A stretch of DNA of 38,611 bases from an uncultured Oscillibacter sp. (GTDB lineage: Bacteria; Bacillota; Clostridia; Oscillospirales; Oscillospiraceae): assembly GCF_910587525.1 (NCBI RefSeq), contig NZ_CAJULS010000008.1, forward strand, positions 1 to 38,611. The letters run 5' to 3'. Shown here in pieces: positions 15,801 through 23,125 of the stretch (position 1 is its first letter; each line of letters starts with the position of its first letter). The position numbers and the translations under genes are program-made. The notes under the pieces are model-generated. The model did not search any database and was not told where the DNA came from. It saw only the letters and a list, made by a program, of their open reading frames with translations.

Positions 15801-16283
15801 ATGAAGCCCCGCATTGACCTGGATGAACGCCTCGCCCAGGAGGGGTACCAGGCTCTGGTTTCCCGCCGGGATGAAATGCTGTCTCTGGCTGAGGAGATCA
15901 TCTGGCGGCACTGCCTGAACCCCAAAAGCGGCGACCTCATGTCCGAGGTGGATTCTTTCCCCGACATCCGATTTCTCACCGGGAATTATTATGTGGGAAG
16001 CGTGTCCTACGGTTATGTCTACCGGGACAAAAAGTACCAGGCATATCACATCAAGGAGGGCCGGCTGCGGCATAAGCACCACAACGGCAGGGAGTGGGTA
16101 TCGGAATGGCTCCCCTTGGACAGCCCGGAGACCACCCGATATTACCAAATACTTCTCTCTCTCCGCCTCACTGGCGGCGGGGGCGGCGAGGAAGACGATT
16201 ACATGGGCTTGGACCTGGAGGCGGAATTTGTGGAGCTGGGTGTTTCCCTGGAATTTGATGTACTTTCCCATGATGCGATTTAA
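15801..16283 (+). CDS. unrecognised 160-aa protein
   Basis: I do not recognise this family. The start is the ATG at 15801 with GGGAGGATAAA before it. The frame stays open upstream, with a TTG at 15651 behind GGGAGG. However, that TTG would lie only about seven bases from the transcription start implied by TATAAT at 15632, so I prefer the shorter form. The protein is soluble, with an N-terminal helical part (ERLAQEGYQALVSRRDEMLSLAEEIIW), a middle rich in Tyr and basic residues (YYVGSVSYGYVYRDKKYQAYHIKEG) that looks like beta strands, and a Gly5/acidic stretch before an acidic C-terminus. It stands alone between converging terminators. Confidence 0.6.
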   Translation: MKPRIDLDERLAQEGYQALVSRRDEMLSLAEEIIWRHCLNPKSGDLMSEVDSFPDIRFLTGNYYVGSVSYGYVYRDKKYQAYHIKEGRLRHKHHNGREWVSEWLPLDSPETTRYYQILLSLRLTGGGGGEEDDYMGLDLEAEFVELGVSLEFDVLSHDAI

Positions 16284-16404
16284 CGAATTTCAGTTTGCCA
16301 GGCAGTTATCCATGATGGATGACTGCCTGTTCAGCGTTTTGGCGAAGGGAGAATTGATCGGCACAAACAGCAAAAGGGAGGAGAAGTCCCTCTTGTTCTG
16401 GTAA

Positions 16405-16438
16405 AAACAGGGCCGTGCGCTTGCGCACGGCCCTGTTT
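16405..16438 (-). terminator. terminator of the AAA ATPase operon
   Basis: A 16-bp perfect stem, AAACAGGGCCGTGCGC with its complement at 16423-16438, has a 2-base loop and runs into T5 on the minus strand. It also faces the end of the 160-aa gene and may stop both transcripts. Confidence 0.85.
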
Positions 16439-16441
16439 CGC

Positions 16442-17539
16442 TTACTCCGCCGGGGACTCGCGGACGGGGGCGGCGGACTCCATTCCCCGGGCCGCCTGCA
16501 CATCCGCGGGGGTGATGGACATCAGGTCCTCCCGGGTCACCTGCTCCATAGCCGCCAGGCGGTTGGCCTGGTTTACCAGAATCTGCTCGAAGATATTCCG
16601 CACTCCCCGGGCGTTGCCGAAGGAGGCGGGGTCTGTGTTCTCCTCTTCGATAAAGCCCCGCACCAGTCCCGCCGCCTCTGCCTCCAGGGTGTAGCAGCCC
16701 TTTTTGCACTGCATCTCGAAGATCTTCATCATCTCGTCCGGGGTGTAATCCGCGAAGTGGAGGAAGCGGTTAAACCGGGACTCCAGACCGGGGTTGGAGT
16801 GGATGAACCGGTCCATCAGGTCATCGTACCCCGCCGCGATGACCACCAGATCGTCCCGGTGGTCTTCCATGGCCTTGAGGATGGTGTCGATGGCCTCCTG
16901 GCCGAAGTCGTTCTCCGCGCCCCCGTTGAGGGCGTAGGCCTCATCGATGAACAGCACGCCGCCCAGGGCGGAGTCGATCACCTTTTTAGCCTTCAGTGCC
17001 GTCTGGCCCACGTAGCCCGCCACCAGGCCGCTGCGGTCCACCTCCACCAGATGCCCTTTGGATAAAATGCCAAGACTGTGGTAGATTCGAGCCATGATCC
17101 GGGCGACAGTGGTCTTGCCGGTGCCGGGATTGCCGGAGAACACCATGTGCAGCGAGAGGTCCGCCGCGGGCAGGTTCTGCTCTTTCCGCATCCTGTGGAC
17201 CGTCACCATGTTGATGAGGTTCTTCACCTCTTTTTTCACCGGGGCAAGGCCGATGTAGCCCTCCAGCTCCGCCTGGAGATCCTCGATCTTCTCCGGGGGC
17301 GGGGGCGTCTCCGCCTCCGGGGGCTCCGTGGCGTCGTTCCCGGTGGAGGATGCCGTGTTCCCGGGCCGGTCCGCTTTGGGCTGGTCCGCCTGGGGCGCCG
17401 CCGGGGCCTCTCCGGGCGCGGCGGGGGTTCCCCAGAAATCCGCGCCCGTGCGGTTGAGGTTGTTCTCCGTCATGGTGCGGATCACCTCCAGCTGCTGGAG
17501 GATGATCTCATCCTTTTTGCTCACCTGTTTTCGGTCCAA
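16442..17539 (-). CDS. CbbX/SpoVK-type AAA ATPase, 365 aa
   Basis: It starts at TTG (17537-17539) with AAAGGAG eight bases upstream; a longer frame continues into the Gx transporter gene in another phase and is not used. Residues 1-100 are a short helix then a Pro/Ala/Glu-rich linker. The AAA module follows with Walker A FSGNPGTGKTTVARIMARI, pore-region sequence SGLVAGYVGQTA, Walker B GVLFIDEAYAL, sensor and arginine-finger segment GLESRFNRFLHFADYTP, and sensor 2 FGNARGVRNIFEQIL. CbbX remodels Rubisco and SpoVK works in spore formation; no Rubisco is present here, so a remodelling or sporulation role is inferred. The target is unknown. It lies five bases after the Gx transporter gene. Confidence 0.85.
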   Translation of the reverse strand: MDRKQVSKKDEIILQQLEVIRTMTENNLNRTGADFWGTPAAPGEAPAAPQADQPKADRPGNTASSTGNDATEPPEAETPPPPEKIEDLQAELEGYIGLAPVKKEVKNLINMVTVHRMRKEQNLPAADLSLHMVFSGNPGTGKTTVARIMARIYHSLGILSKGHLVEVDRSGLVAGYVGQTALKAKKVIDSALGGVLFIDEAYALNGGAENDFGQEAIDTILKAMEDHRDDLVVIAAGYDDLMDRFIHSNPGLESRFNRFLHFADYTPDEMMKIFEMQCKKGCYTLEAEAAGLVRGFIEEENTDPASFGNARGVRNIFEQILVNQANRLAAMEQVTREDLMSITPADVQAARGMESAAPVRESPAE

Positions 17540-17544
17540 CGGTG

Positions 17545-18069
17545 TCACTCCTTTATAAGATGGTGCAGATTTGTGTGTCCCAAGGCCTGGAAGAGACATG
17601 CGGCCGCCAAACCCGTCACCGCTCCCGTGGCCAGGGATACCGCCAGCAGAACGGGCAGATAATACAGCGGCGCGGCGCTGCCCAGGGTCAGAACCGCGGC
17701 GGCTGTCTGGCCGCAGTTGTGGGCCGCCGCCCCGCCTACGGATACGCCATAGACGGAGAGTTTCCCCAGCCGGACCAGGCCGGTCATCACCAGCATGGCG
17801 GCAACGCCCCCCAAAAGGGAGAACAGCAGCGCGTTCATGTTCCCCGCAAACATGGCCCCCAGCAGGCACCGGGCGGTCAGAATCATCAGCGCCTGGGCGG
17901 GCCCCAGGGCGTACAGGGCAAATACCGTCACGATGTTGGCAAGGCCCAGCTTTACTCCCGGGATGGGAATGGCCAGGGCCAGGGGGAAGAGATTTTCCAG
18001 GTAGCTCAGGGCCAGGGCCATGGCCGTCAGGAGGGCGCACACGGTCAGCTGCTTTGCAGTCAGTTTCAT
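17545..18069 (-). CDS. Gx transporter family protein (HepS-I-like), 174 aa
   Basis: This small membrane protein has about five hydrophobic helices. It belongs to the family once annotated as heptaprenyl diphosphate synthase component I: LTVCALLTAMALALSYLENLFPL, then PGVKLGLANIVTVFALYALGP, GNMNALLFSLLGG and GGAAAHNCGQTAAAV. Members look like the substrate-binding S-components of ECF transporters and are often found with NusG-II and ApbE genes, as here. The true substrate is not established; quinone or flavin-related transport is possible. It starts ten bases after the NusG-II gene. Confidence 0.85.
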   Translation of the reverse strand: MKLTAKQLTVCALLTAMALALSYLENLFPLALAIPIPGVKLGLANIVTVFALYALGPAQALMILTARCLLGAMFAGNMNALLFSLLGGVAAMLVMTGLVRLGKLSVYGVSVGGAAAHNCGQTAAAVLTLGSAAPLYYLPVLLAVSLATGAVTGLAAACLFQALGHTNLHHLIKE

Positions 18070-18079
18070 CCGCCGCCTC

Positions 18080-18544
18080 CTAACCCAGAACGGCGTCTAC
18101 GCCGCCGCCGTCCTCCGCCCCTGTCCCGGTGAGCTGGACAATGATCCGGGCCGGGAGACACACGATGCTCTGCCCGCCCCGGGTGATGAGCCCGGTGCGG
18201 ACGCAGTCCTGGGTGGGGCAGTCGGCCCAGGCCGCCCGGACCCCGGCCTCCCCGAAGGGCTCCCGGTGGTCCGGCGGCGGATTCTCCATCCCCCGGAGGC
18301 CGTAGACCAGCTCCAGGGTGTAGCCGTTGTTGGAGTATGTCCTGGGGGCCTCCAGAAGATTTGACAGGGGGAAGCGGTCCGCCTCCCGTCCGTCGATGGT
18401 GACGATTACCGTTCCCGGCCCCCGCGCCGTTCCGGCTCCCCTCCAGACGGCCAGAGCGCTGCCGGCGGCCAGGGCAATTACCGCCAGGACTACCAGAGCG
18501 TCCCAGCCGTTGGGCCGCAGTTTAGGAGATGACTTCCAGAACAT
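18080..18544 (-). CDS. NusG domain II-containing secreted/anchored protein, 154 aa
   Basis: One N-terminal membrane helix (ALVVLAVIALAAGSALAVW, about 17-35) is followed by an extracellular NusG-II fold: GTVIVTIDGREADRFPLS, then YTLELVYGLRGMENPPPDHREP, CPTQDCVRTGLITRGGQSIVCLPARIIVQL. The two cysteines of CPTQDC and the later C are conserved in this group. The start at 18544 lies inside the apbE 3' end (23-base overlap) with GGAG seven bases upstream, so the two are translationally coupled. Such proteins recur beside ApbE and Gx transporter genes in anaerobic Firmicutes and are thought to act in extracytoplasmic flavin or electron-transfer systems; the role is not proven. Confidence 0.8.
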   Translation of the reverse strand: MFWKSSPKLRPNGWDALVVLAVIALAAGSALAVWRGAGTARGPGTVIVTIDGREADRFPLSNLLEAPRTYSNNGYTLELVYGLRGMENPPPDHREPFGEAGVRAAWADCPTQDCVRTGLITRGGQSIVCLPARIIVQLTGTGAEDGGGVDAVLG

Positions 18545-19595
18545 ATCCGCTCTCCGTGTCAAAATCAAATTTCTCTGCAAGTCCGCCGGTGACCGCCACC
18601 CGGCCGTCCTCCGTCACAAGGACCAGCTCGAAGGGGTTTCCACCCCAGTTGCGCCAGAAATCCAGGGCCCGCTCCTCTCCCATGACAAACAGGGCCGTGG
18701 AGAAGGCGTCGCACATGGTCCCGGGCAGGTCGCTGTCTCCAGCGCAGTCTGCCACTACGGTGACGGAGGTGAGGCCGCTGTCGGCAGGAAAGCCGGTGGC
18801 AGGGTCAATGATGTGGTGATAGGTTTTTCCGCTCTCCTCAAAATACCGCTGGTAGCCCCCGGAGGTGACGGCAAAGGCGTTTTCCAGGAGCAGCACCCCC
18901 ACAAAAGCATTCTGCTCCTGCGGCCGGGCCGGGTCCTGAACGCCCACCCGCCAGGGGGTGCCGTCGGGCCGGTTGCCCCAGACCAGCACGTTGCCGCCCA
19001 GAGTGGCCATGGCCCGGGGGATCTCGTACTCCCGGAAGAGGTCCGTCAGCCTGTCGGCGGCGTAGCCCTTGGCGATGCCGCCCAGGTCGATGGATTGACC
19101 CGGGGCCAGAGCGGCGGTCCGGTCTGTCACTTTCACAGCGGTTCCGTCCACCAGCTCCAGCAGCTTCTGAAGCTCCGCCTTACCGGGAACGCGGTATTCC
19201 GCCCCGCCGGCAAAGCCCCAGGCGGCCACCACCGGTGCCACGGTGATGTCAAAGGCCCCTCCGGTCTCCCGGCAGTACCTGTCCGCCGCCTCCAGCAGAG
19301 GAAACAGATCCTCTGCCTTTTCGCCCAGTTCCAGCGTTCCGGTCCCGTTGAGGCGGAAAACGGCGCTCTCCTCCTCCGTCCGGGAGAGCTGGGACTCCAG
19401 CTCCCGGATCAGGTCCTCCGAGGCGTAGGCCGCGGCGGTGCTCCGCTTTCCGTAGGTGGAGATGACCATGGCGGTGTCCATGGCGATGACCTGGATGCTC
19501 TCCTGAACCGTATCCGGGTCCACCGGGGGACCGAAACAGGCCGTCAGACTCAGGAGCAGGGGCAGAGCCAGTGTGATGCTGATCAAACGTCTCAT
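18522..19595 (-). CDS. apbE: ApbE-type FAD:protein FMN transferase lipoprotein, 357 aa
   Basis: It transfers FMN from FAD to a threonine of target proteins outside the membrane. The N-terminus is a lipoprotein signal (MRRLISITLALPLLLSLTAC, lipid cysteine at 20). Family motifs follow: MDTAMVISTYG, a GGAFDITVAPVVAAW stretch, IDLGGIAKGYAADRL, then HHIIDPATGFPADSG and the C-terminal DAFSTALFVMG with the metal-binding region. The start is the ATG at 19595 behind GAGGGATGAT. No FMN-binding acceptor (NqrC/RnfG-like or FMN-bind domain) is in the window, so its substrate must lie elsewhere. Confidence 0.92.
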   Translation of the reverse strand: MRRLISITLALPLLLSLTACFGPPVDPDTVQESIQVIAMDTAMVISTYGKRSTAAAYASEDLIRELESQLSRTEEESAVFRLNGTGTLELGEKAEDLFPLLEAADRYCRETGGAFDITVAPVVAAWGFAGGAEYRVPGKAELQKLLELVDGTAVKVTDRTAALAPGQSIDLGGIAKGYAADRLTDLFREYEIPRAMATLGGNVLVWGNRPDGTPWRVGVQDPARPQEQNAFVGVLLLENAFAVTSGGYQRYFEESGKTYHHIIDPATGFPADSGLTSVTVVADCAGDSDLPGTMCDAFSTALFVMGEERALDFWRNWGGNPFELVLVTEDGRVAVTGGLAEKFDFDTESGYVLEVIS

Positions 19596-19751
19596 ATCAT
19601 CCCTCGATTTTCTGTGTATCATCCTATCATGATAAGCAAAATAAATGGCATACTATACACAATATATCCATAGTATAGCATGTCCGCCGCCGTATCTCAA
19701 CCACGGATTCCCGGCCCGCGGCAAAAATCTGTCAGCTTTATGCTTTTTTTC

Positions 19752-19780
19752 TTGCAAATTCGAAAAAAACCTGTTATACT
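19752..19780 (+). promoter_or_regulatory. promoter of the 255-aa membrane protein gene
   Basis: TTGCAA, a 17-base spacer and TATACT lie about 75 bases before the start codon at 19855. It is divergent from apbE, whose own promoter I cannot place firmly. The gap also holds ATACTAT/ATAGTAT half-sites around 19650-19675 that could be an operator. Confidence 0.65.
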
Positions 19781-19854
19781 ATTCGGGTATGTTGGCGGGA
19801 GACTTCTCCCGCGGAGATGATCAGAAAGAAAAAACTCCCTGGAGGTCCTGATAA

Positions 19855-20622
19855 ATGCCTAAGAATCCTAACCACCGTTCCAAGCCGGTCAAGCGGGACG
19901 AGCCCTTGACCGGAGCGATGAAATTTTTTCTGGCCGGCTGCGTGGCCGAGCTGTATCTCCTGATTGTCCGCCGTTTCTATGTGGGCGGCAGCGCCGTACA
20001 GCAGATTGCCTGGTATGACCGCTATTTCTGGATTCTGGCCGGTCTGGGCGCGGCTCTTTTTGTCTTGGGAGTCATTCTCAGCGCCATGTGGAAGACCGAC
20101 AGGAAAAAGCGGGTGATCGGTTGGTATGCCGGCGGGAGCGGCGCCTTTCTGGCGGTCTCCGCTCTGCTGATCCGGGCCCTGAACGCCCCCATGGTGACGC
20201 TGCTGTCCGTTGTGGTCCCCGTGGTGATGCTGCTGGTGATTCTCTGGAGCCTCTATGACCGGGAGTGCGCCGTGGCCCTGACGATTCTGGGCGTCTCCCT
20301 GATTTTCCTGTGGGTCTGCCGCAGGACGTTTTCCAATATCAGCTACGGCGCCCTGATCCGGGTGATTGCCGTGCTCTTCCTGGTGCTGCTGGTTGCCGCC
20401 GTGTTTTTCTTCCGCAAGGCCGGCCAGAACGGCGGCCGGTTGGGTAAGCTCCGGCTCCTGCCCGCCGATGCCGATCTTCTGCCCATCTACACTGCCTGCG
20501 TATTGTCCGCCGTGGCCGTGGCGGCGGCGCTGATCAGCGTCAACATCGCCTATTACGCCATGTGGGTCCTGGCTGTGGTGGTCTTTGCGCTGGCGGTGTA
20601 CTACACGGTCAAGCAGCTGTGA
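19855..20622 (+). CDS. multi-pass membrane protein of unknown function, 255 aa
   Basis: It has about eight hydrophobic helices after a basic N-terminus (MPKNPNHRSKPVKRDEPLTG). Helices lie roughly at 22-40, 56-80, 90-106, 110-131, 134-151, 163-182, 212-230 and 233-250. No catalytic or transporter motif is recognisable. I know proteins of this shape in Oscillospiraceae only as uncharacterised membrane proteins. GGAGG lies nine bases before the ATG. It is transcribed alone, ending at the terminator at 20635. Confidence 0.75.
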   Translation: MPKNPNHRSKPVKRDEPLTGAMKFFLAGCVAELYLLIVRRFYVGGSAVQQIAWYDRYFWILAGLGAALFVLGVILSAMWKTDRKKRVIGWYAGGSGAFLAVSALLIRALNAPMVTLLSVVVPVVMLLVILWSLYDRECAVALTILGVSLIFLWVCRRTFSNISYGALIRVIAVLFLVLLVAAVFFFRKAGQNGGRLGKLRLLPADADLLPIYTACVLSAVAVAAALISVNIAYYAMWVLAVVVFALAVYYTVKQL

Positions 20623-20634
20623 CTTCATAAAATC

Positions 20635-20680
20635 ATCCCCCTTCAGCGGATCGGCTGGTCCGGCCTGAAGGGGGATTTTT
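20635..20680 (+). terminator. intrinsic terminator
   Basis: A 12-bp perfect stem, ATCCCCCTTCAG with CTGAAGGGGGAT (20665-20676), is followed by TTTT. The loop is 18 bases. It ends the membrane protein gene; the facing YczE-like gene stops at 20709. Confidence 0.85.
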
Positions 20681-20708
20681 GTTTCAACGGGCTCTGTGCC
20701 GGCAGCGC

Positions 20709-21323
20709 TCAGAGGGGCTCCGCGTTCTCTCCGCCCCGAAGGCGGCGCAGGGCGAAGTTCAGGTTGAACAGTGACCCCAGGGCAAAGGCGGAGATCACGG
20801 TGCCCGCGCCCACCTGGCCGCCCAGGCGCCAGCCCGCAAGGACCACGGTCACCTCCACAATGGCCCGGCAGAAGCCCACGGAGCGCCGGGTCCGTTTTGC
20901 CAGGACCACCATCAGCGCATCCCGGGGACCTGCGCCCAGGGCGCTTTTCATGTACATCCAGGTGCCAAAGGCCAGCAGCTCCAGGCCGCCCAGCAGCATC
21001 AGCGCGCCGGACCAGAGATGCTCCATCACGGGAATCCAGCCCAGGTACAGGAGCAGGTCGATCAGGGGGCCGCAGATGAAAATGTTCCCCAGAGTCCCGA
21101 TGCCGAAGCTCTCCTCGCAGGCAATGGCGATGACGATAATCACCGCCCCTACGATCACCGCGGCGGTGCCGTAAGTTATACCGAAGGTCTGGGCGAGCCC
21201 CTGCTGGAGAACGCTCCAGGGCTCCAGACCGATATTTGCCTGGAGCATCATGGTGATGCCCACAGAGCTGACTGCCAGTCCGCCCAGAAGCCACAACAGG
21301 CGGCGGCCGTATTCCCGAATCAT
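20709..21323 (-). CDS. YczE/YitT-type membrane protein, 204 aa
   Basis: This five-to-six-helix membrane protein has the YczE hallmarks: LGGLAVSSVGITMMLQANIGLEPWSVLQQGL near the N-terminus, and later MKSALGAGPRDALMVVLAKRTRRSVG. I chose the second ATG (21323) because GAGAGG lies nine bases before it but abuts the first one at 21332. The biochemical function of YczE proteins is not settled; some lie beside transport or antibiotic-synthesis genes. It is downstream of, and on the same strand as, the YheO-type regulator, but 250 bases away. Confidence 0.8.
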   Translation of the reverse strand: MIREYGRRLLWLLGGLAVSSVGITMMLQANIGLEPWSVLQQGLAQTFGITYGTAAVIVGAVIIVIAIACEESFGIGTLGNIFICGPLIDLLLYLGWIPVMEHLWSGALMLLGGLELLAFGTWMYMKSALGAGPRDALMVVLAKRTRRSVGFCRAIVEVTVVLAGWRLGGQVGAGTVISAFALGSLFNLNFALRRLRGGENAEPL

Positions 21324-21573
21324 AAAATTCATCCTCTCTCAGGTCTGGTTTGATCGATGGCGAAATGCCCAACGGCGAGAGACTTTTTGGCCGGTCAAGG
21401 CGATTTGACACAGCCATACTTTGCGTATGGCAAGAAAGATCAACGCGGAGCGGCGAAAAAAGGCCTGTCGATTGTGCGTTTTGGTATTTTTCAAACAAGG
21501 CCGCATATTGTACGTTTTCTCAGCACAGCGGCGCCGGATTTTTCCGGCGCCGCTGTGCCTGCAAACGCAGCTG

Positions 21574-22266
21574 TTACTTTTTGATCTGCGCCAGGTAGCG
21601 GTACACGCTGGCCTGAGAGCAGTGCAGTCCCGCCGCCACGTCCTTCACGGAGCCCTTGAGCAGGAAAATGCCGCTCTCTTCCAGGGCGGTAATGATCTGG
21701 AGCCGCTCGTCGGAGGTCAGCCGTTCCGCCGATACGCCCAGCCGCTCCAGCTCGTGGTGGATGGCGTCCAGGGCCACAGCCTCCGTGGAGTTGCGGAAGG
21801 TCTCCGGCCGGTGGGGGGAAGATGGAGACGGCGCGCCGCCGTTCATCTCCGGACGGGCCAGATTTTTGGCGAAGAGGTCCGGATGGCACAGGTTCATGAT
21901 CTGCTCAACGATAGCCTGATAGCGGCTGTCGTCAAAGTTGATGCAGAGCATGCCGATCAGCCGTCCGTTCTGCTTGATGAACATGGTGCATGAGCGCAGC
22001 TGCTTGCCGTTGGCAGAGACGCCGGAATAGTGCAGGCGGTAGTCCTGGGTCTCGTAGCTCTTGTCCATCAGAATGCTGAGGGCCACGTTAGTCAGCGGCG
22101 CGCCGATCTCCCGCCCGCTGATGTGTTTATTGGCGATGGCAATAATAGAGCGGTTTTTGTCCGTCAAATCGTGGAGAGCCACCTCGTAGTCCGGCCCCAA
22201 TGCCAGCCCGAGGAACTCCGTCAGCTTTACATACTGCTGCAGCAGCGCATTGGGAATATTCGGCAT
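21574..22266 (-). CDS. YheO/DauR-type PAS-HTH transcription regulator, 230 aa
   Basis: The N-terminal half is the YheO-like PAS domain (LGPDYEVALHDLTDKNRSIIAIAN, then LIGMLCINFDDSRYQAIVEQI). A linker rich in Ser/Pro follows. The C-terminus is the DauR-type helix-turn-helix: ERLQIITALEESGIFLLKGSVKD with recognition region LHCSQASVYRYLAQIKK. DauR relatives sense amino acids or their catabolic products and control catabolic operons. This gene is divergent from ridA and the beta-eliminating lyase across a 273-base intergenic region, so it very likely controls them. Whether it represses or activates cannot be read from sequence. Confidence 0.88.
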   Translation of the reverse strand: MPNIPNALLQQYVKLTEFLGLALGPDYEVALHDLTDKNRSIIAIANKHISGREIGAPLTNVALSILMDKSYETQDYRLHYSGVSANGKQLRSCTMFIKQNGRLIGMLCINFDDSRYQAIVEQIMNLCHPDLFAKNLARPEMNGGAPSPSSPHRPETFRNSTEAVALDAIHHELERLGVSAERLTSDERLQIITALEESGIFLLKGSVKDVAAGLHCSQASVYRYLAQIKK

Positions 22267-22479
22267 ACGCCTCTCCCTTCCGCCCGCGTGGCGCGGGCAA
22301 TTCCCCGGGGCGTCCTGTTCTTCTGTTTGATTTTCCTTACTATTATATTACGGAACGCCCTGCCTGTCAAAAGAATTTTTTCTCAGATTGAAAATTTCAG
22401 AGCTGACAGATTTTTATCTATCATTTCCATAAAATTTCTGTTTTAAAAATGTCTATTCGTACAAATCTCATAATATCCG

Positions 22480-22508
22480 TTGACAATTTTTTTCAATTCT
22501 GATAAAAT
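22480..22508 (+). promoter_or_regulatory. promoter of the ridA-lyase operon
   Basis: TTGACA, a 17-base spacer and TAAAAT form a strong promoter 31 bases before the ridA start. AAGAGGAGG serves as the ribosome site. The AT-rich divergent region (22340-22510) is the natural binding place for the YheO-type regulator. Confidence 0.8.
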
Positions 22509-22539
22509 AATTTCACGTTAGTAAGAGGAGGCTTATTAT

Positions 22540-22917
22540 ATGAAAGCGATTGTCAGCACAGACAAGGCCCCGGCAGCCATCGGTCCCTATGCCCAGGCCG
22601 TCAAGACCAATGGATTGATTATCACCTCCGGCCAGCTGCCCATCGATCCCGCCACCGGCGCGTTTCCCGAGGGGATCCAGGCCCAGACCAGGCAGTCTCT
22701 GACCAATGTCAAGGCTATTTTGGAAGAGGCCGGCCTCACGATGGACGCTGTACTCAAGACCACCGTGTTCCTCAGCGACATGAACAACTTCGGCGCCATG
22801 AACGAGGTGTATGCCACCTTCTTTACCGAGGGCAGCTTCCCCGCCCGCTCTGCGGTAGAGGTCGCCCGCCTGCCCAAGGATGCCTTGGTTGAGATTGAGG
22901 TCATTGCAGCACTGTAA
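22540..22917 (+). CDS. ridA: RidA enamine/imine deaminase, 125 aa
   Basis: Reactive intermediate deaminase hydrolyses 2-aminoacrylate and related enamines released by PLP enzymes, giving 2-oxo acids and ammonia. Its motifs are TDKAPAAIGPYAQAVKTNGLIITSGQLPIDPATG at the N-terminus (quoted here only as the pattern IGPYAQAV and SGQLP), NVKAILEEAGLTMDAVLKTTVFL, and the C-terminal PARSAVEVARLPKDALVEIE with the substrate-binding arginine in PARS. Length is typical. It is the first gene of an operon with a beta-eliminating lyase, the class of enzyme that makes 2-aminoacrylate, so its job here is clear by context. Confidence 0.95.
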   Translation: MKAIVSTDKAPAAIGPYAQAVKTNGLIITSGQLPIDPATGAFPEGIQAQTRQSLTNVKAILEEAGLTMDAVLKTTVFLSDMNNFGAMNEVYATFFTEGSFPARSAVEVARLPKDALVEIEVIAAL

Positions 22918-22971
22918 CCTCTGCCCGTCCTCAGGATGGATCCGGAGGACTCCGCGCATTGCATCAGAGGC

Positions 22972-23097
22972 ACTGTCCGCCTGCCGAGGAGCCCTCTCCG
23001 GCTCCCGGCGACCGGGGTGTTCTTTTTGTGAAATTCCTGTGAGCGATACTGTCCGCCTGCCGTGGGGCTTTCTCCGGCGACCGGGGTATTCTTTTTT
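22972..23097 (+). repeat. tandem leader repeats with terminator-like ends, before the lyase
   Basis: Two related copies, 22972-23037 and 23048-23097, both begin ACTGTCCGCCTGCCG and end CGACCGGGGT(G/A)TTCTTTTT. Each ends in a short CCGG-cga-CCGG stem followed by a T tract. The copies differ by a GGCTCC insertion in the first. They fill the ridA-lyase gap and could be weak attenuators or processing signals. Confidence 0.55.
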
Positions 23098-23125
23098 CAA
23101 AATTTTATTTTGGAGGTAATGCACC

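Noticed and set aside
22935..23030. possible 31-codon leader peptide before the lyase, like tnaC
   Set aside because: The ATG has no spaced ribosome site, and the peptide has no tryptophan or tyrosine codon to sense.
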